A stretch of 64,000 nucleotides of DNA from Salvator merianae. Taxonomy: Eukaryota; Chordata; Lepidosauria; Squamata; Teiidae. A program made the position numbers and the translations under genes. Of the stretch, positions 41,330-52,400 are shown one piece after another. The number at the start of each line of letters is the position of its first letter. Positions within the stretch are counted from its first letter, which is position 1. The stretch spans positions 35,863,946 to 35,927,945 of the forward strand of contig QVOM02000116.1 of assembly GCA_003586115.2 (NCBI GenBank), in the 5' to 3' direction. The notes under the pieces are model-generated. The model did no database searches, was not told the DNA's origin, and saw only the letters and a list, made by a program, of their open reading frames with translations.

Positions 41330-41506
41330 GCATATCCTATCTCAGATAAAAATTTCCCTAAGATCAGGCTCTGTGCCTGAAGACTGGAAGATAACAAACG
41401 TAACACCAATCTTCAAAAAAAGGATTTAGAGCTGATCCAGGAAATCACTGGGAAAGCACTGCTTAAGGAAAACTGGCTTCTGCAAGGGTAAATCATGCAT
41501 TACTAA
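41330..41506 (+). mobile_element. CR1 LINE reverse transcriptase fragment
   Basis: Encodes SGSVPEDWKITNVTPIFKK (about 41365-41422), a conserved CR1 reverse transcriptase stretch that normally precedes the GRPISLT-type block. It is followed by decayed sequence and abuts an inverted CR1 3' end. Confidence 0.8.
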
Positions 41507-41712
41507 GAACATAAGAGAGCCCTATGGGATCAGGCCACAGCCCACCCTAAGCATCAGTTCTAGTAACCACTGATGTATCTGTCCTACATAAACTTGACTA
41601 AACCTTTCTTAAAGCTATCCAGACTAGCTGCTGTTTCCACCTCTTCTGATAGTAAATTCCATAAACCAATGATCCTTGGGGTAAAAAAAGTGCTTCCCCT
41701 TGTCTGTTCTAT
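41507..41712 (-). mobile_element. CR1 LINE 3' end, inverted
   Basis: Read on the minus strand it contains GGTTTATGGAATTTACTATC, then GATAGCTTTAAGAAAGGTTT, and ends with GATCCCATAGGGCTCTCTTA then TGTTCTTA. This is the CR1-type 3' UTR and terminus. It lies head-to-head with the sense copy that follows. Confidence 0.82.
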
Positions 41713-42060
41713 CACACAACACTAAAACCCAGGAGCATTCTATGAAGCTGATAGGCAGGAAAGTTAGGGATGACAAGTATTTTTTCACCCAGATCACTGA
41801 TCTATGGAATTTACTACCAGGGAAATGGTGACAACGATAGCCTGGATATCTTTAAGAAAGGTTTAGACAAATTTATGGTGCTTATCATATGTTCTTGTCT
41901 TCTTTATCAACATCCTCATAAAAACAAATTTCATCTGCCCCTAATATTAAGCTGTTGTGAAGGGAAGCAATTTTCCTCAGAATGTCCAGTAAGAATATCA
42001 CAATAGGGTTCAAAGGGATCTAGTATCCCATTCTAGTATGGGGTAGCTGGATAGGTCACA
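41713..42060 (+). mobile_element. CR1 LINE 3' UTR, sense
   Basis: Carries CTATGAAGCTGATAGGCAGG, GATCTATGGAATTTACTACC and GGTTTAGACAAATTTATGG, the CR1 3' UTR pattern also seen at 54.9 and 59.8 kb. The right boundary is approximate. Confidence 0.78.
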
Positions 42061-42395
42061 GAAAGACCAAGTAATGAGAGCCATTATGGTGCTTATGGCT
42101 TGACATAAACCAAGTAGACAATCCAAGATTAAAATATCCATTTAATCATGAATCTCTACAGATGCCCTGGGCAGTCTCTATTCTTTAAACTAAGAACTGT
42201 TTGAAGTAGACTATACATTTCACAGAAAGTCCAGCAACAGACTTTTAGAACAGCCACAATTCATTTCTATTTTGACACAAATTAAAGGTGTTTCATGTAC
42301 AGGCACAATTTTTAAAAGGAAACTCTCTTTGAAAGAGAAAGTCCACTGCCTAAGAAAACTCACAAGAGTGACTAAACTAACCCCACTTTGCAATG

Positions 42396-42501
42396 TTGTT
42401 TAATCAACTCCCATCAAACCTTGCCAGTGACCCGGCTGGCTGAGAGTCATAGGAACTATAATTCAGAAACTTTTGGAAGGCCACAGCTTGGCTAGCCCTA
42501 G
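42396..42501. mobile_element. hAT-like MITE fragment, same broad family as 53.5 kb
   Basis: AACTCCCATCAA on the left and TAGGAACTATAATTCAGAAA, then GGAAGGCCACAGCTTGGC, on the right match the usual arms of the element. The left terminal repeat is missing or degraded. Confidence 0.55.
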
Positions 42502-43050
42502 GAAAGTCTAACACAGCAATAACCTTTCATAAAATACAAAAGCTGGGCTTCTGTTTTAATAGGTAACATTCTGAAAAACTATTTTGAATTGTGTACTCAT
42601 CATTTTATTACTAGTTAAAGCACAACAGGATTTCTGTGAAGGAGAGTGAAAAATAAGAATACTTTAAATAGCTTTAAAAGGGAATAAAATTTTACTTTGT
42701 TCTAGTTTATTTATGCAGCTTTTCTTGCTCAGTAGCTTTACCTTTTACTTTTGCTATGAGTTAAATGATAGTTTGCCTTCCCTCAGGAGCTCTATTTTGT
42801 ATCTTCTTAATAGGCAGCAGTAATTTACATTTAGGCATAGATAAAATGGTTTGGATCCAGATTATCAATGTAGTCCTATACCTATCTACTGAGAAGCAAG
42901 TCATGTTGAGTTCAGTGAGGCACCTTTCTGTAAATCAAATTCTAAATTAGCTAAACTTAAGCTCCATTGAAATCTACAGAACAAGAGTGCCCATTCAAAA
43001 GCATACTTGAAAGCCAAGTATAACAAGTACAGTCTGGGTACAGCCAAATG

Positions 43051-43291
43051 CAGCCATTCCTTGCTTAACAAGGTGATTTCATTTCTAGAAACCATTGTGT
43101 TATGAAAGCACATTCAGGCAAAAGTGACGTAATCACTACTTCTGCTAAACGCCAATTTGCAAAAGCCAGCAATTACACGCTTAATGCAGTCCTGTATATT
43201 GTGACTCTATGTTATACAAAAAAAACCACATTTTGCTTCCTTTGCCCAGTCAAAACTGTACTTTACAATCACATAATATGAGAGATGACTG
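43051..43291. mobile_element. Tigger-like MITE
   Basis: Left end CAGCCATTCCTTGCTTAACA. The right end, read inward, is CAGTCATCTCTCATATTATG, followed by TA on its outer side. The interior has TGTGTTATGAAAGCACATTC, typical of elements derived from pogo ends. Ends are only partly alike, so boundaries are approximate. Confidence 0.5.
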
Positions 43292-43989
43292 TATACTATT
43301 TGTTACCAAGAAAAAAGAAAAGCTTTTGTTCCAAGTCTAAAGGTAAACGGCCAGTTCACACTCAACGATGCCATAAACTTCACTCTGAACCCTACTATTT
43401 CTAAGCCAAATGAAGCAACATTTGTGATGGAAAATCAGTCTATTTATGATTCACAGTAACATCCTGCTTCCAGAACATCAGCTCCATGAAAACACTAATG
43501 GCACAAATACTTTTACCTTGCTGGTGCCAGGTGAAAACTCATTTGTTTGGCTGGGCTTTCTATTAGTACTACTTATTGCTATAAAGCGAGAAACCCATAT
43601 TTTGGCACCCTGAGTATATTGTAGGGATGTGTGTATTTTTAGCTGCACTTGCAACTTGTAACCTATGTAGGGAGTTTACAAGCAAGGGGAGAAGACGGAA
43701 GAATTCACACATCAATTAACTTCATTGATTTTATTACATTCCACGTATTACAAAATGCTGATTGTTCTTTCATCTTTAACCTTTCAGCCATGTCATTCAT
43801 TGTATCATCAGAAGCAGTCCAGTGACCACAACTTGCAAGTTTCAAGTCACTGTCATAAGTAGCTTAGACACTGGAAGAAAAACAGCTAGGATACAAATTA
43901 CAACACATTCATTTAAAAGGTGTGAAAAAAAAATTTCCCCTGTTTTTCACAAACTACCTGAGCCCAGCTTTGCAGAACTGACTGTACCC

Positions 43990-44345
43990 AAAAAGTCAAG
44001 CACCTCCCTAGCCTGACAAAATAGGAGGAGAAAGAAAACTGGGCTGGCTGCTGCACCAGGGTGTTTCCCTCACCCAGGGTACAAGAACTGTGGCTGTTAT
44101 TGGCTGGGATGAAAAAGAAGTCTTGGGCTGGTTGCTGTGCCCAGGCATTTGTTGCCTCTGCCCTGCCCCCCCCCCAAGGTATAAGAACTGAGGTTTCTCT
44201 TGAATGGACGAGGAAGAAGACCTGAGCCTGCTGTTGCACATGGGCATTTGTTGCCTCTGTCCTTCTCACCCAAGGTATAAGAACTGTGGCTGCTCTTGGC
44301 TGGGGGAAGGAAGAAGGCCCGGGGTGGGCTTGTTATTTTGCTTCC
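43990..44345. repeat. 96-100-bp tandem repeat, about three units
   Basis: AAGAACTG recurs at 44083, 44183 and 44279. Units share GGGCTGGTTGCTGTGC-type, GGCATTTGTTGCCTCTG, CCCAAGGTATAAGAACTG and TTGGCTGGG blocks. A single related unit (GTAAGAACTGTGGTTGCTTT then TGGCTGGAGT) lies at about 12790-12890, followed there too by an AT-rich tail. The repeat may be the variable part of a larger retroposon whose 3' end is near 44515-44550 (AACTGCCTTCAGCGGTATAC). Confidence 0.75.
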
Positions 44346-45211
44346 TTTAATTGGTCATCTGTTGCTGTCTGTACTAACAGCTGTCAGACTAAGGGTGTGA
44401 GCCATAGGAGAGATCCTTGAAATGAGCATCTTATTGTTTCTTTTTCTTTACAAAATTACACAGAAACTGCAAAAGAATAATGTATTATTTTGTACTGTAT
44501 TTTTTTCTGTTTGATGTAAACTGCCTTCAGCGGTATACAAATAAATGGGTAAGATAGGAATGTTGGCCCCATAGCACTAAAAAGTAGTAAGTCACTGCAT
44601 ACTTTATATTTCAAGCAAGGATTTAGTTTTCTTTGAAGCCTTCACATATATTTAATCCTCTCAGAGCAATTTTAGCTTCTTCTTGGTGCTTCAAAATTTT
44701 CCTAGGAACAAAAAAGTATTCATTTGAAAAACAAGGATTAATATTCAGAAACAGGGTTAGAATTAAAAGTTAAAGATCAGGAGCAATGCTTTACAACAGA
44801 GTCAGAATCAACAAAAAATGGGAAATTGATCTACATGAGGACCATAGTGTCACACAAAAGCTCTCATGGGGCAATTCTGTATTCCACATATCAAATAACC
44901 ACCAAATTAATCCTGATGAACCTAATAACAATTTAGAAAGGTAAAAGTGCAACTCCAAATTCTCAAGAAGCTTTTCTCTAGTTTGCAACTGACAGTAAAA
45001 ACAGGGAATTTTCTTCCTTCATGCTCTGTTTGTGAGCTACCTGAAATTTGCCTCTGGTAGATTCTGTTTTCTCTCCTCACTCCAACTTCAAAGGAACCTC
45101 AACCACAGTGCAAAGGCAGGCTAGGCCAAAATTACCAAGCCAAGAGAATAATAAACCTTTACTTTGCCACTACTGCAGAAATGGGATGAGCAACATACAC
45201 AACAGACAGAG

Positions 45212-45262
45212 ATAGGTTGTGGCCCTCCCAATGCTAATGGATTGTAATTCCCATTATCCTTC
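45212..45262. mobile_element. hAT-like MITE arm fragment
   Basis: A single arm, AGGTTGTGGCCCTCCCAATG then GGATTGTAATTCCCATTAT, resembles the arm of the element at 42.4 kb in inverse orientation. The other arm is absent. Confidence 0.5.
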
Positions 45263-46614
45263 TAAAACAAACATATTGGTTTTGGAAAGCTATCGTTACA
45301 AACACTGGCAAACACTGTCAGAACGTACTTGGATCCTTGCCTTACCTTCACTCTCTTGTTTCACATAGAGCACATAACTGCAGATGTCTCCAATCCCATA
45401 TACATCAACCTGTCTTCAGTATGCAACATTCTCAACTTCTACCCTACGTATACCACTCAGTCCTCCATGTATATCAACTCCACCTCACCCCACACGTTGA
45501 CTAATGTCCTATTCTCCACTTTCAGAGTAACTTCTCATGCTTTGTCCTTTACTTTGTACAGAAGCAAAGCCAAACACTAGAATAGGCATTTAAAAACTGC
45601 AAAAGCTTCTGATTTATGAAACGCAAACTATCCAGGTACTGCTTCTCTCAAAATACAAAGTTCAACTCATTACTGTTAAAACCTGCTTTGAATAGGGTTT
45701 GTTGTTGTTGTTTTTACCAGGGGTATCTTAAGACACAATGTCAAACTTATATTCTCAAATATCTGTAGGAAAAAATAATTTTCCTATGCAAGGAAAATAC
45801 AAGAATCCTAACAATTACAGTTAAAGGTATATGCATCATTTTTAAATCAGTTTGCTTCCTACAGTATCTTCCCATCCATGAACTATGCAAATCTTTTGTG
45901 CTGCTGCATCCCCTACTGCAATCTGTCCTGTCCTTGCAAAGGCAGTTCTTATTAGTCAATTTAATAGTTTAAAAAATCCAGTTAACTACAGCAGCAAATT
46001 AAGTTTAATACACAACTGATTATATCTTAACAAAAGCTACAGCATACCGTACAGGATAACAGATGATGTCAGGGAAAAGGAGAAATGGTTTAAGTTTCTG
46101 CCTTTTGCAGAAAAACATTCTCCCTCTTCCAAAAACAACTAAATACAATGGACAAACCTGGCCACTCCAAGCACAATACAGGTTACATATCAAACCCCAG
46201 TTGTGGTTGATCACGCAGTCTAAAATCCTGAACTGGGCCATGACTGCCTATAGCGCAGACTGCATCTCTTCTCTGACTCAGCTTCTGCCAGTGCACTACC
46301 ACCACTGTGAGCTATGCAGAGAAGATATCCAGGAAATAAAACCTCTCTCTTCCCTTCCCCCATCTGCCAAGTCAGCAAGACGGCCAACTGCGGAGTGAAC
46401 GTAAAAATGCAGGTAGGTAGTGCATTTTTTTTCTTAATTCACAGGAAGGGGAGAGGGGAAATCCTTGAACATTTCACCGTCACTTGCTAAAGCAAAGAGA
46501 AAGGACTCTGTGCCCTTTACATTACTGAATGTAATGTCAAAGCTGCAGTTCTATGCACCTTTAATTGAAAATAGCTACCACTGTAAGACATTTTTTAAAA
46601 AGGACAACTAAGAC

Positions 46615-46735
46615 CATGGAATATATAATTATTATGATTTTAGCTGTTTTTATGCTTTGTAAACTGCTTTGAGATTATATTTTAATGGGAATCGGTATAT
46701 ACTTTAAATAATATAATAAAATAATAAATATGCAT
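46615..46735 (+). mobile_element. SINE/LINE 3' tail-like fragment
   Basis: TTTGTAAACTGCTTTGAGAT then AATGGGAATCGGTATATACT and an (AATA)n end. It resembles the ends of reptile retroposons that carry a CGGTATATAAAT motif. Confidence 0.55.
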
Positions 46736-46857
46736 GTTTCAGTCTAAAGCAAACTTAGCACTTTTATACATTCTGAGCATTCAAAACAATATCCACTAGA
46801 AGCTTTACTCATTTAATCAATAAATCTATATTTCTACTAAAGAGCTCAAGACAGCAC

Positions 46858-46942
46858 TTTACGCATTTTATCTTTTTACTACTGTGACCCACTCTGGGAT
46901 CTTTTGATGAAGAGTAGGATATAAATTCTTAAATAAAATAAT
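46858..46942 (+). mobile_element. L2-like 3' tail
   Basis: CTGTGACCCACTCTGGGATC then TTTTGATGAAGAGTAGGATA and an AAATAAAA end. Confidence 0.78.
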
Positions 46943-47389
46943 GTATGTGTTGCTTCCATGACACTATTTATCTATCTCACCCTCTGCCATCCCCTTCTCC
47001 TTTTGCCTGCAATCTTTCCCAGCATCAGGGTCCTTTCTAGTGAATCCTATCTTCTAACTATATGGCCAAAGTATTTGAGCTTCAGCATCTGTCCTTCCAA
47101 TGAACAGTCAGGGTTAATTTCCTTTAGTATTGATAGACTCTCAAAAGTCTTCTCCAGCACCACTATCTGAAAGCATCAATTCTTTGACACTCAGCCTTCC
47201 TTGTGTTCCAAATTTTACAGACATACATTACTACTAGAAAAATCACAGCAATAACTGTATAGAACTTTGTCAGCTAGGTGATGTCTCTGCTTTTTAGTAC
47301 ACTGTCCAGGTTTGCCATAGCTTTCCTCTCAAGGAGCAAGCATCTGTTAATTTCATGGCTGCAGTTGCTGAAGAAATTAAGCATATACT

Positions 47390-47815
47390 AACGCTTCAGA
47401 AGAGGAATAGATAGGTTCATGGAGAACACGGCTATCAGTGGCCCTTTCTGCACTTGGACTTATTCCAGATTATATCTCAGAATAGGGACCTGCCATCTGC
47501 ATGCTAGAGTAGACTATGGTAGACCTTGGGCAAGACCTTTCATAGTTTGCACTAGCATGTGGATAGCAGGTCCCTACTCTGGGATATAATCCACAATAAG
47601 GCCAAGTGCAGAAAGGGCCAGTGTCTCCTAGTACTGTAAATGTACTTCTGAAGACCAGATTCTGAGAAGAAATGAAGAAAGTGCTACTGTGCTTATGTCG
47701 TCCTTCTGGCCTTTGCATAGGCAACTGGTTGGCCATTGTGGAAACAGGTTAGCTGAATAGGTAGGTCATTGATCTGATGTATCAGGACATTTCTTATGCA
47801 AAAGAAACCTTTTTA
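47390..47815 (+). mobile_element. CR1 LINE 3' end split by a MITE
   Basis: The left part ends AGGTTCATGGAGAACACGGC then TATCAGT. The right part resumes at 47620 with AGTGTCTCCTAGTACTG. It runs through CAACTGGTTGGCCATTGTGG and TCATTGATCTGATGTATCAG to CTTATG, the expected order of a CR1 terminus. Family-B MITE copy 3 lies between. Confidence 0.82.
47440..47619. mobile_element. Hairpin MITE family B, copy 3, inserted in CR1
   Basis: A 180-bp inverted repeat with intact ends GGCCCTTTCTGCACTTGG and CCAAGTGCAGAAAGGGCC. It interrupts a CR1 3' end: CTATCAGT lies to its left, and AGTGTCTCCTAGTACTG continues to its right. The flanks repeat AGT (or CAGTG if the element ends are drawn one base in). This gives a 3-5 bp target duplication. 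Confidence 0.9.
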
Positions 47816-48399
47816 GAGCAGAGTAACAGGATTCTTGAGCATGTTGTTGTTTTGTGGTAAAAATAAAATGGAGTAAAGAAAAATGCATGCTACCTTGAAC
47901 TGATGGCACAAATTGAAGAGATATTAAGGAGCCCCTTGATGATGGTGGAAGAGGAGAGTACAAAAGCTGGCTTGAAGCTCAAAATTAAAAAAACAAACTA
48001 AGATCATGGCATCTCGTCCCATCACTTCTTGGGAAATAGAGGGTGAAGAAATTAAGCAGTGTCAGATTTTATTTTCTTGGGCTCAAAGATCACTCCAGCA
48101 ACTGCAGCCATGTTCTCCATGTTAGTAAATTCTATAATTTAAGTACAAACCAGCAGAAGAAACACTTTTATAAGTTCTCAAACTCCCTACATTCTTTATT
48201 GCTAGATATTAGAGGACCCAGTACTAAACAAAGAAACAGAATTATAATCAACTCTCATAAAATGCAGGTTTTCAAAGTACATGTGAACTCAATAAAATGT
48301 GACTTTTCTCATATAATGCAATATCACATTGAATGAAATCATGGTAATATAAATTATTCTTAGTTATTGAAAACCAATCGTTAGGGGAAGTGAAGTCAG

Positions 48400-48482
48400 T
48401 AGCACTTGTCCTAATGCAACTTTGAATAATGTGGTGGTTTCCTGGAATGGAATCTCAAGCATTATTCAAGGAACAGCTGTAT
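48400..48482. mobile_element. Possible Tigger-like MITE end
   Basis: Read on the minus strand from 48482: TACAGCTGTTCCTTGAATAA, followed by TTCCATTCCAGGAAACCAC. This is the form of a pogo-derived terminal region. The opposite end is not clear; related sequence may extend to about 48230. Confidence 0.35.
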
Positions 48483-48504
48483 CTTCTTGAGAGTAACTAT
48501 AACT

Positions 48505-48600
48505 TTATTTATTTCACAACATTTATACTCCACTCTTCACTAAAGGTCCCAGGGCAGGTCATAGCACTCAGTAACAAAAAAAAAAATAAAAACAGGATGA
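48505..48600 (-). mobile_element. L2-like 3' tail, antisense
   Basis: Read on the minus strand: ATGACCTGCCCTGGGACCTT then AGTGAAGAGTGGAGTATAAA and AATAAATAAAG. Confidence 0.75.
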
Positions 48601-48989
48601 AAATACATTACAGTATAACACACATCCTTAGCAGGTCTACAATCAAGAGAAATCTAATGGCCTGGGTAGCCTTCTTCTTTGCTGACACCTCCACCACTGC
48701 CACATGGCAACCACAATAATGTGCACTTAACTATGCTTGATCACGATGGATGGAGCATCTCAACAGGTCTGACACCCCTACAGTGGGGAACAACATCTTA
48801 AGACCAAGACTCACCAGGAAATTATCCATCCAGGGGGCCTACAACACCACATCTGAGATAGCCTCCACCAGTTCAGACAAGGAAGACCACAAGAGAGAAA
48901 ATGCAGAGACAGGGAGGAGAACACTCAATTTTCCCTAAATATTGCAGAAGGATTGTAAGGGCTACAGATGTCTGACGATCTTACAGACT

Positions 48990-49123
48990 ATTTTCATCAT
49001 AAAGATAAAGATGCCTCTGAGTCAAACTCTGCACTCACTAAGTACATGGAGACGCACCTTCTTCTGGAGAGACTCAGAACCCTCTGCATGCAAACTAAAT
49101 GCTCATCCACTAAGCTACAGCCT
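48990..49123 (-). mobile_element. tRNA-derived SINE head, decayed
   Basis: On the minus strand it begins GGCTGTAGCTTAGTGGATGA, a tRNA 5' half with box A TAGCTTAGTGG, then GCATGCAGAGGGTTCTGAG, where box B is damaged. A common reptile SINE begins this way. The 3' limit is uncertain. Confidence 0.6.
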
Positions 49124-50140
49124 CACCAATTCCATCATGATAGTGCCTCATAAATGATAATGTCTTCACAGTTGATTTGCTGTTTACTACGCCCACAAAT
49201 TAAGATGCAATACAATCTGAAGCAGGAAAATAAAAGCCACTCCTTTTGTTTGCTTTTTTAAAAAATTGACTGTAATTGATACAAACAAACTGTATCAGTT
49301 CAATATCAGGAACATCAGCAAAAGGAAGGCCAAGAATAGCATGAACGGACAACATCAAGTTTGATCTGAACTCAAAACTGATCTGGACAAGGAACTAAGA
49401 GAGGCAGGACATAGGGAAAAGTAGAGGATTCTATGTGGTATAGCCAACCCCTAGAATGAGGACAGTTGAAGACAGGACTAGTTCAGCAGAGTATACACTT
49501 CTAAGCTATAGAAACAGCATTCCAAAGCACAAAATGGAGGCCTTTTCTAGCATGATTGAGAAGTGACAGCATCTCACAACCAATCACATTTCTTGCTTTT
49601 CTGCCAATAGTGTAAGAACAGATTTAATGCTCTTTGGACAAATCCAAAGCTATAAAAATGTGTTTTATTTATACTTCTATTCCATTTATACTTCTATTCC
49701 ATTTTAATATCCAAATGTCTCAGGATGCATAAAAAAAATCAGTACAATAGTGAACTAAGAAGTGTTATCAGGCTGTCTAAACCAGTCACAGGTGCTCATT
49801 ATGCTCTACTGCAAACTGCAGCAGGAGTTAAACCATCAATGAATACAATGTCCCAGTAAATGTTCAGGCCTCACCCCATGTCCACATGATCACTGAGCAT
49901 CAAATGCATGAAGCTTTTTTCTTAACAGAGTAACTTAGGATTGTTTTTGTACATCTTTGTGACCTTCTGTCTTCCAAATCAGTCTCATTTTAATGCCCTG
50001 GTCTTCATTTATTATTGCTGCTGGCTGACTCTCCCGTAGTTCTCGGATCCATTCTCCTGTTACTCCATTCAACTCTGCTTTGGAGCAATATTGGTTTGTA
50101 ATTGTTGTTGATGTTGTTGAAGAGGATTGTGATGATATTG

Positions 50141-50310
50141 GTTTGTTGTTGTTGTTGTGTACCATCAACCCAGGGTCAACTCCTATTGACTACATGGATA
50201 CATCCATGCAATTATCTTGGGAAAGACAAAGAAACTGTTTGCCATTACCTTCTTCTGGGAAGATGAGTCTCTGCTTTCCAGACAGCTGTTCCCTCACTGA
50301 GTTATGACCA
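50141..50310. mobile_element. SINE fragment with (TTG)n tail
   Basis: A GTTGTTGTTGTTGTGT run leads into ACCATCAACCCAGGGTCAAC, GACTACATGGATA, TGTTTGCCATTACCTTCTTC and CTCACTGAGTTATGA. This resembles, in antisense, the body of the widespread squamate SINE that has a TTG-repeat 3' end. The tRNA head is missing or unrecognisable. Confidence 0.5.
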
Positions 50311-51090
50311 TCACCTATTGGTTTACACACTTTGCCAATTTCATCAGCATTTCTGTTAAAGCCATTATAATTGTTTTAAGGGGAATACAGAAAACTTTTT
50401 GGTGATTCATCATCTTAGACCAGAGGAAAAAGAATGCCTTCTGAAGTATTCTGTAAATTATAAGCCAAGAGTTCACAATTAGAAGATAATAATTTTAGCA
50501 AATTTTTGTAGTGAACACATCAAGTTGGTTTTGGCCAACCAAGACACAAACACCCTACCATATTTTTAACTGATCCTAAAACATGTGTAATTGCCTTTTC
50601 TTTTGGGAATGGGAAACCCATGCTCACATTAACAGCACAGCAAATCAGCAGTTTCCTATCAAGGTCACTGTTACACAGAGACACTGCAGAAACGGGGGAG
50701 GGGTGGTTGAGCAAATGATCCTAGATGCCTGCCAAACTCTTTCTAGGTAATTTTCTTCTAAAGAAATGCAGAGCAAGCAGCTTGAAGTTATTATACATCA
50801 ACAAAAAGTGTAGAAAAAAGACAAATAGCTTTCAATGCTAGTATCATTTCTGAACTTCAGGACAGTACAAACATTCATCTGGGAACAGAGCAAAACAAGG
50901 AGCTTTGAGGCTTGTCCACACTGTTGCTATTCTACCTGGAAAGCATGCGAAGCAAGTACCTCTTTTCCAACTAATTTTAAAGAAATGGTTAAATGTACAG
51001 TGGTTGTACAAATACAGGAATGCTTTGGGTGATTCAGGGCAAGCACATGATCCTCTGCTTCATGCCTTTTATACAGCAGCATTCAGACTA

Positions 51091-51363
51091 CAGTAGAGTC
51101 TCGATTATCCGTCCTTCGGTCATCCGACATTCTGGATTGTCCGACGTCGCGGCTGCCTGGGGGCGTGGCTGTAGGCATTTTCGCGCCCCAGACACGCCCC
51201 CAAACATGGCAGCCGCGACGGGCAAGGAGAGAAGGGCAAGTGAAACCTCGTGATTTTCACTTCGTGATTTCAAGGCTTTTCTTAGACCCTCCGGATTATC
51301 CGACGGTTTCGGCTATCCGACTATCAGCCCGCCCGTTTATGTCGGATAGTCGAGACTCTACTG
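51091..51363. mobile_element. pogo/Tigger MITE with TA duplication
   Basis: A 273-bp non-autonomous element. It begins CAGTAGAGTCTCGATTATCC and ends GGATAGTCGAGACTCTACTG, giving terminal repeats of about 20 bp with few mismatches. It is flanked by TA at 51089-51090 and 51364-51365. Repeated internal (T)ATCCGAC motifs lie near both ends. It is much richer in GC and CpG than its surroundings, which suggests it is younger or carries its own composition. Confidence 0.92.
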
Positions 51364-52309
51364 TATGTCCATTTGGACACACCATCAAAACAAACACGCA
51401 GATGGGCCCTCTGAATCAACATAGGACTATACTAATATGGTAATACCATGAAGTGCTGGGTTTTCCTGCTAAAAAGATAGCATGGAAAGAATTCTTACTG
51501 GGAGCCTAGTATGGGCAGTTAAAAGGGCTTCGCCCCCTCCTCCTACAGGTCTGATCCAAATCTGGACACCCACTTTTACAATTTACAATGTCCAAAAGAC
51601 CCCCCCCACCTTGCCCACTTGAAGTGATGCAAATCCTTATGGAAGGATGAAGCCAGAGAAGAAGGTTCTTGAGAAGAAAGCCCCTAAGATCCTCCTCATC
51701 AGAAGCAGACTCAGAGCCAAGGGCACAGGAAAAAGGGAGAAAAAACTGTGGCTAAAAGGGTTGCTCTGCCAGAACATCCCTGAGGCCGGAACAGGAGCAA
51801 CCTGGCTGGGACCTAAGAGGAGACCCCAAGAGTTGGCGAAAGAACCAGGTTGTCTGGAAGAAACAGGAGCAAGAACCTGTGTGAAGGGTCCTGCAGGTGG
51901 GGAGGGAAAGGAAAAGAAAGTAAAGAAGCCTGCCAGAGCCTTCCACTCATCCACACAAAGCTCCGTATTTGATTGCACTAGCACAGCATTCATGGTGTTT
52001 CTGGAGTCCTCCTTTGGAGACCTGAGCAAGAAATTAGGAACAGACAGAATTCACCACACACTCCTATACAGGAGTGTTCTGTGCTGAAAAGGCAGTAGTC
52101 GCCAGGAAAAGGTATCCCAATGGCTGCTCAAAAAAATTCTCAATGAAAGAAAATGGCAGCCATACACACACCATGGAGGTGCAGAACAAATGATGCATAC
52201 CTAGATGGCCTCACAAGACAAGGGCTCAAACAGCCAGAGGAACCAGCCACAGGATGCCAGAACATCTGTTCATGTTTGACAACAATACCAGGTCATTCCA
52301 GAGAGGCAT

Positions 52310-52400
52310 TTTTTAGTTATAGTATTTATACCCTGCCCGTCACCTGAGGGTCCCAGGACCCTCAGCAATAAAAAGATAAAAAATTATGATAGCTAAAACA
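52310..52400 (-). mobile_element. L2-like 3' tail, antisense
   Basis: Read on the minus strand: GGGTCCTGGGACCCTCAGGT then GACGGGCAGGGTATAAATAC. Confidence 0.65.

Noticed and set aside
51091..51363. CpG island promoter
   Set aside because: The CpG-rich stretch coincides exactly with a Tigger MITE and its terminal repeats.
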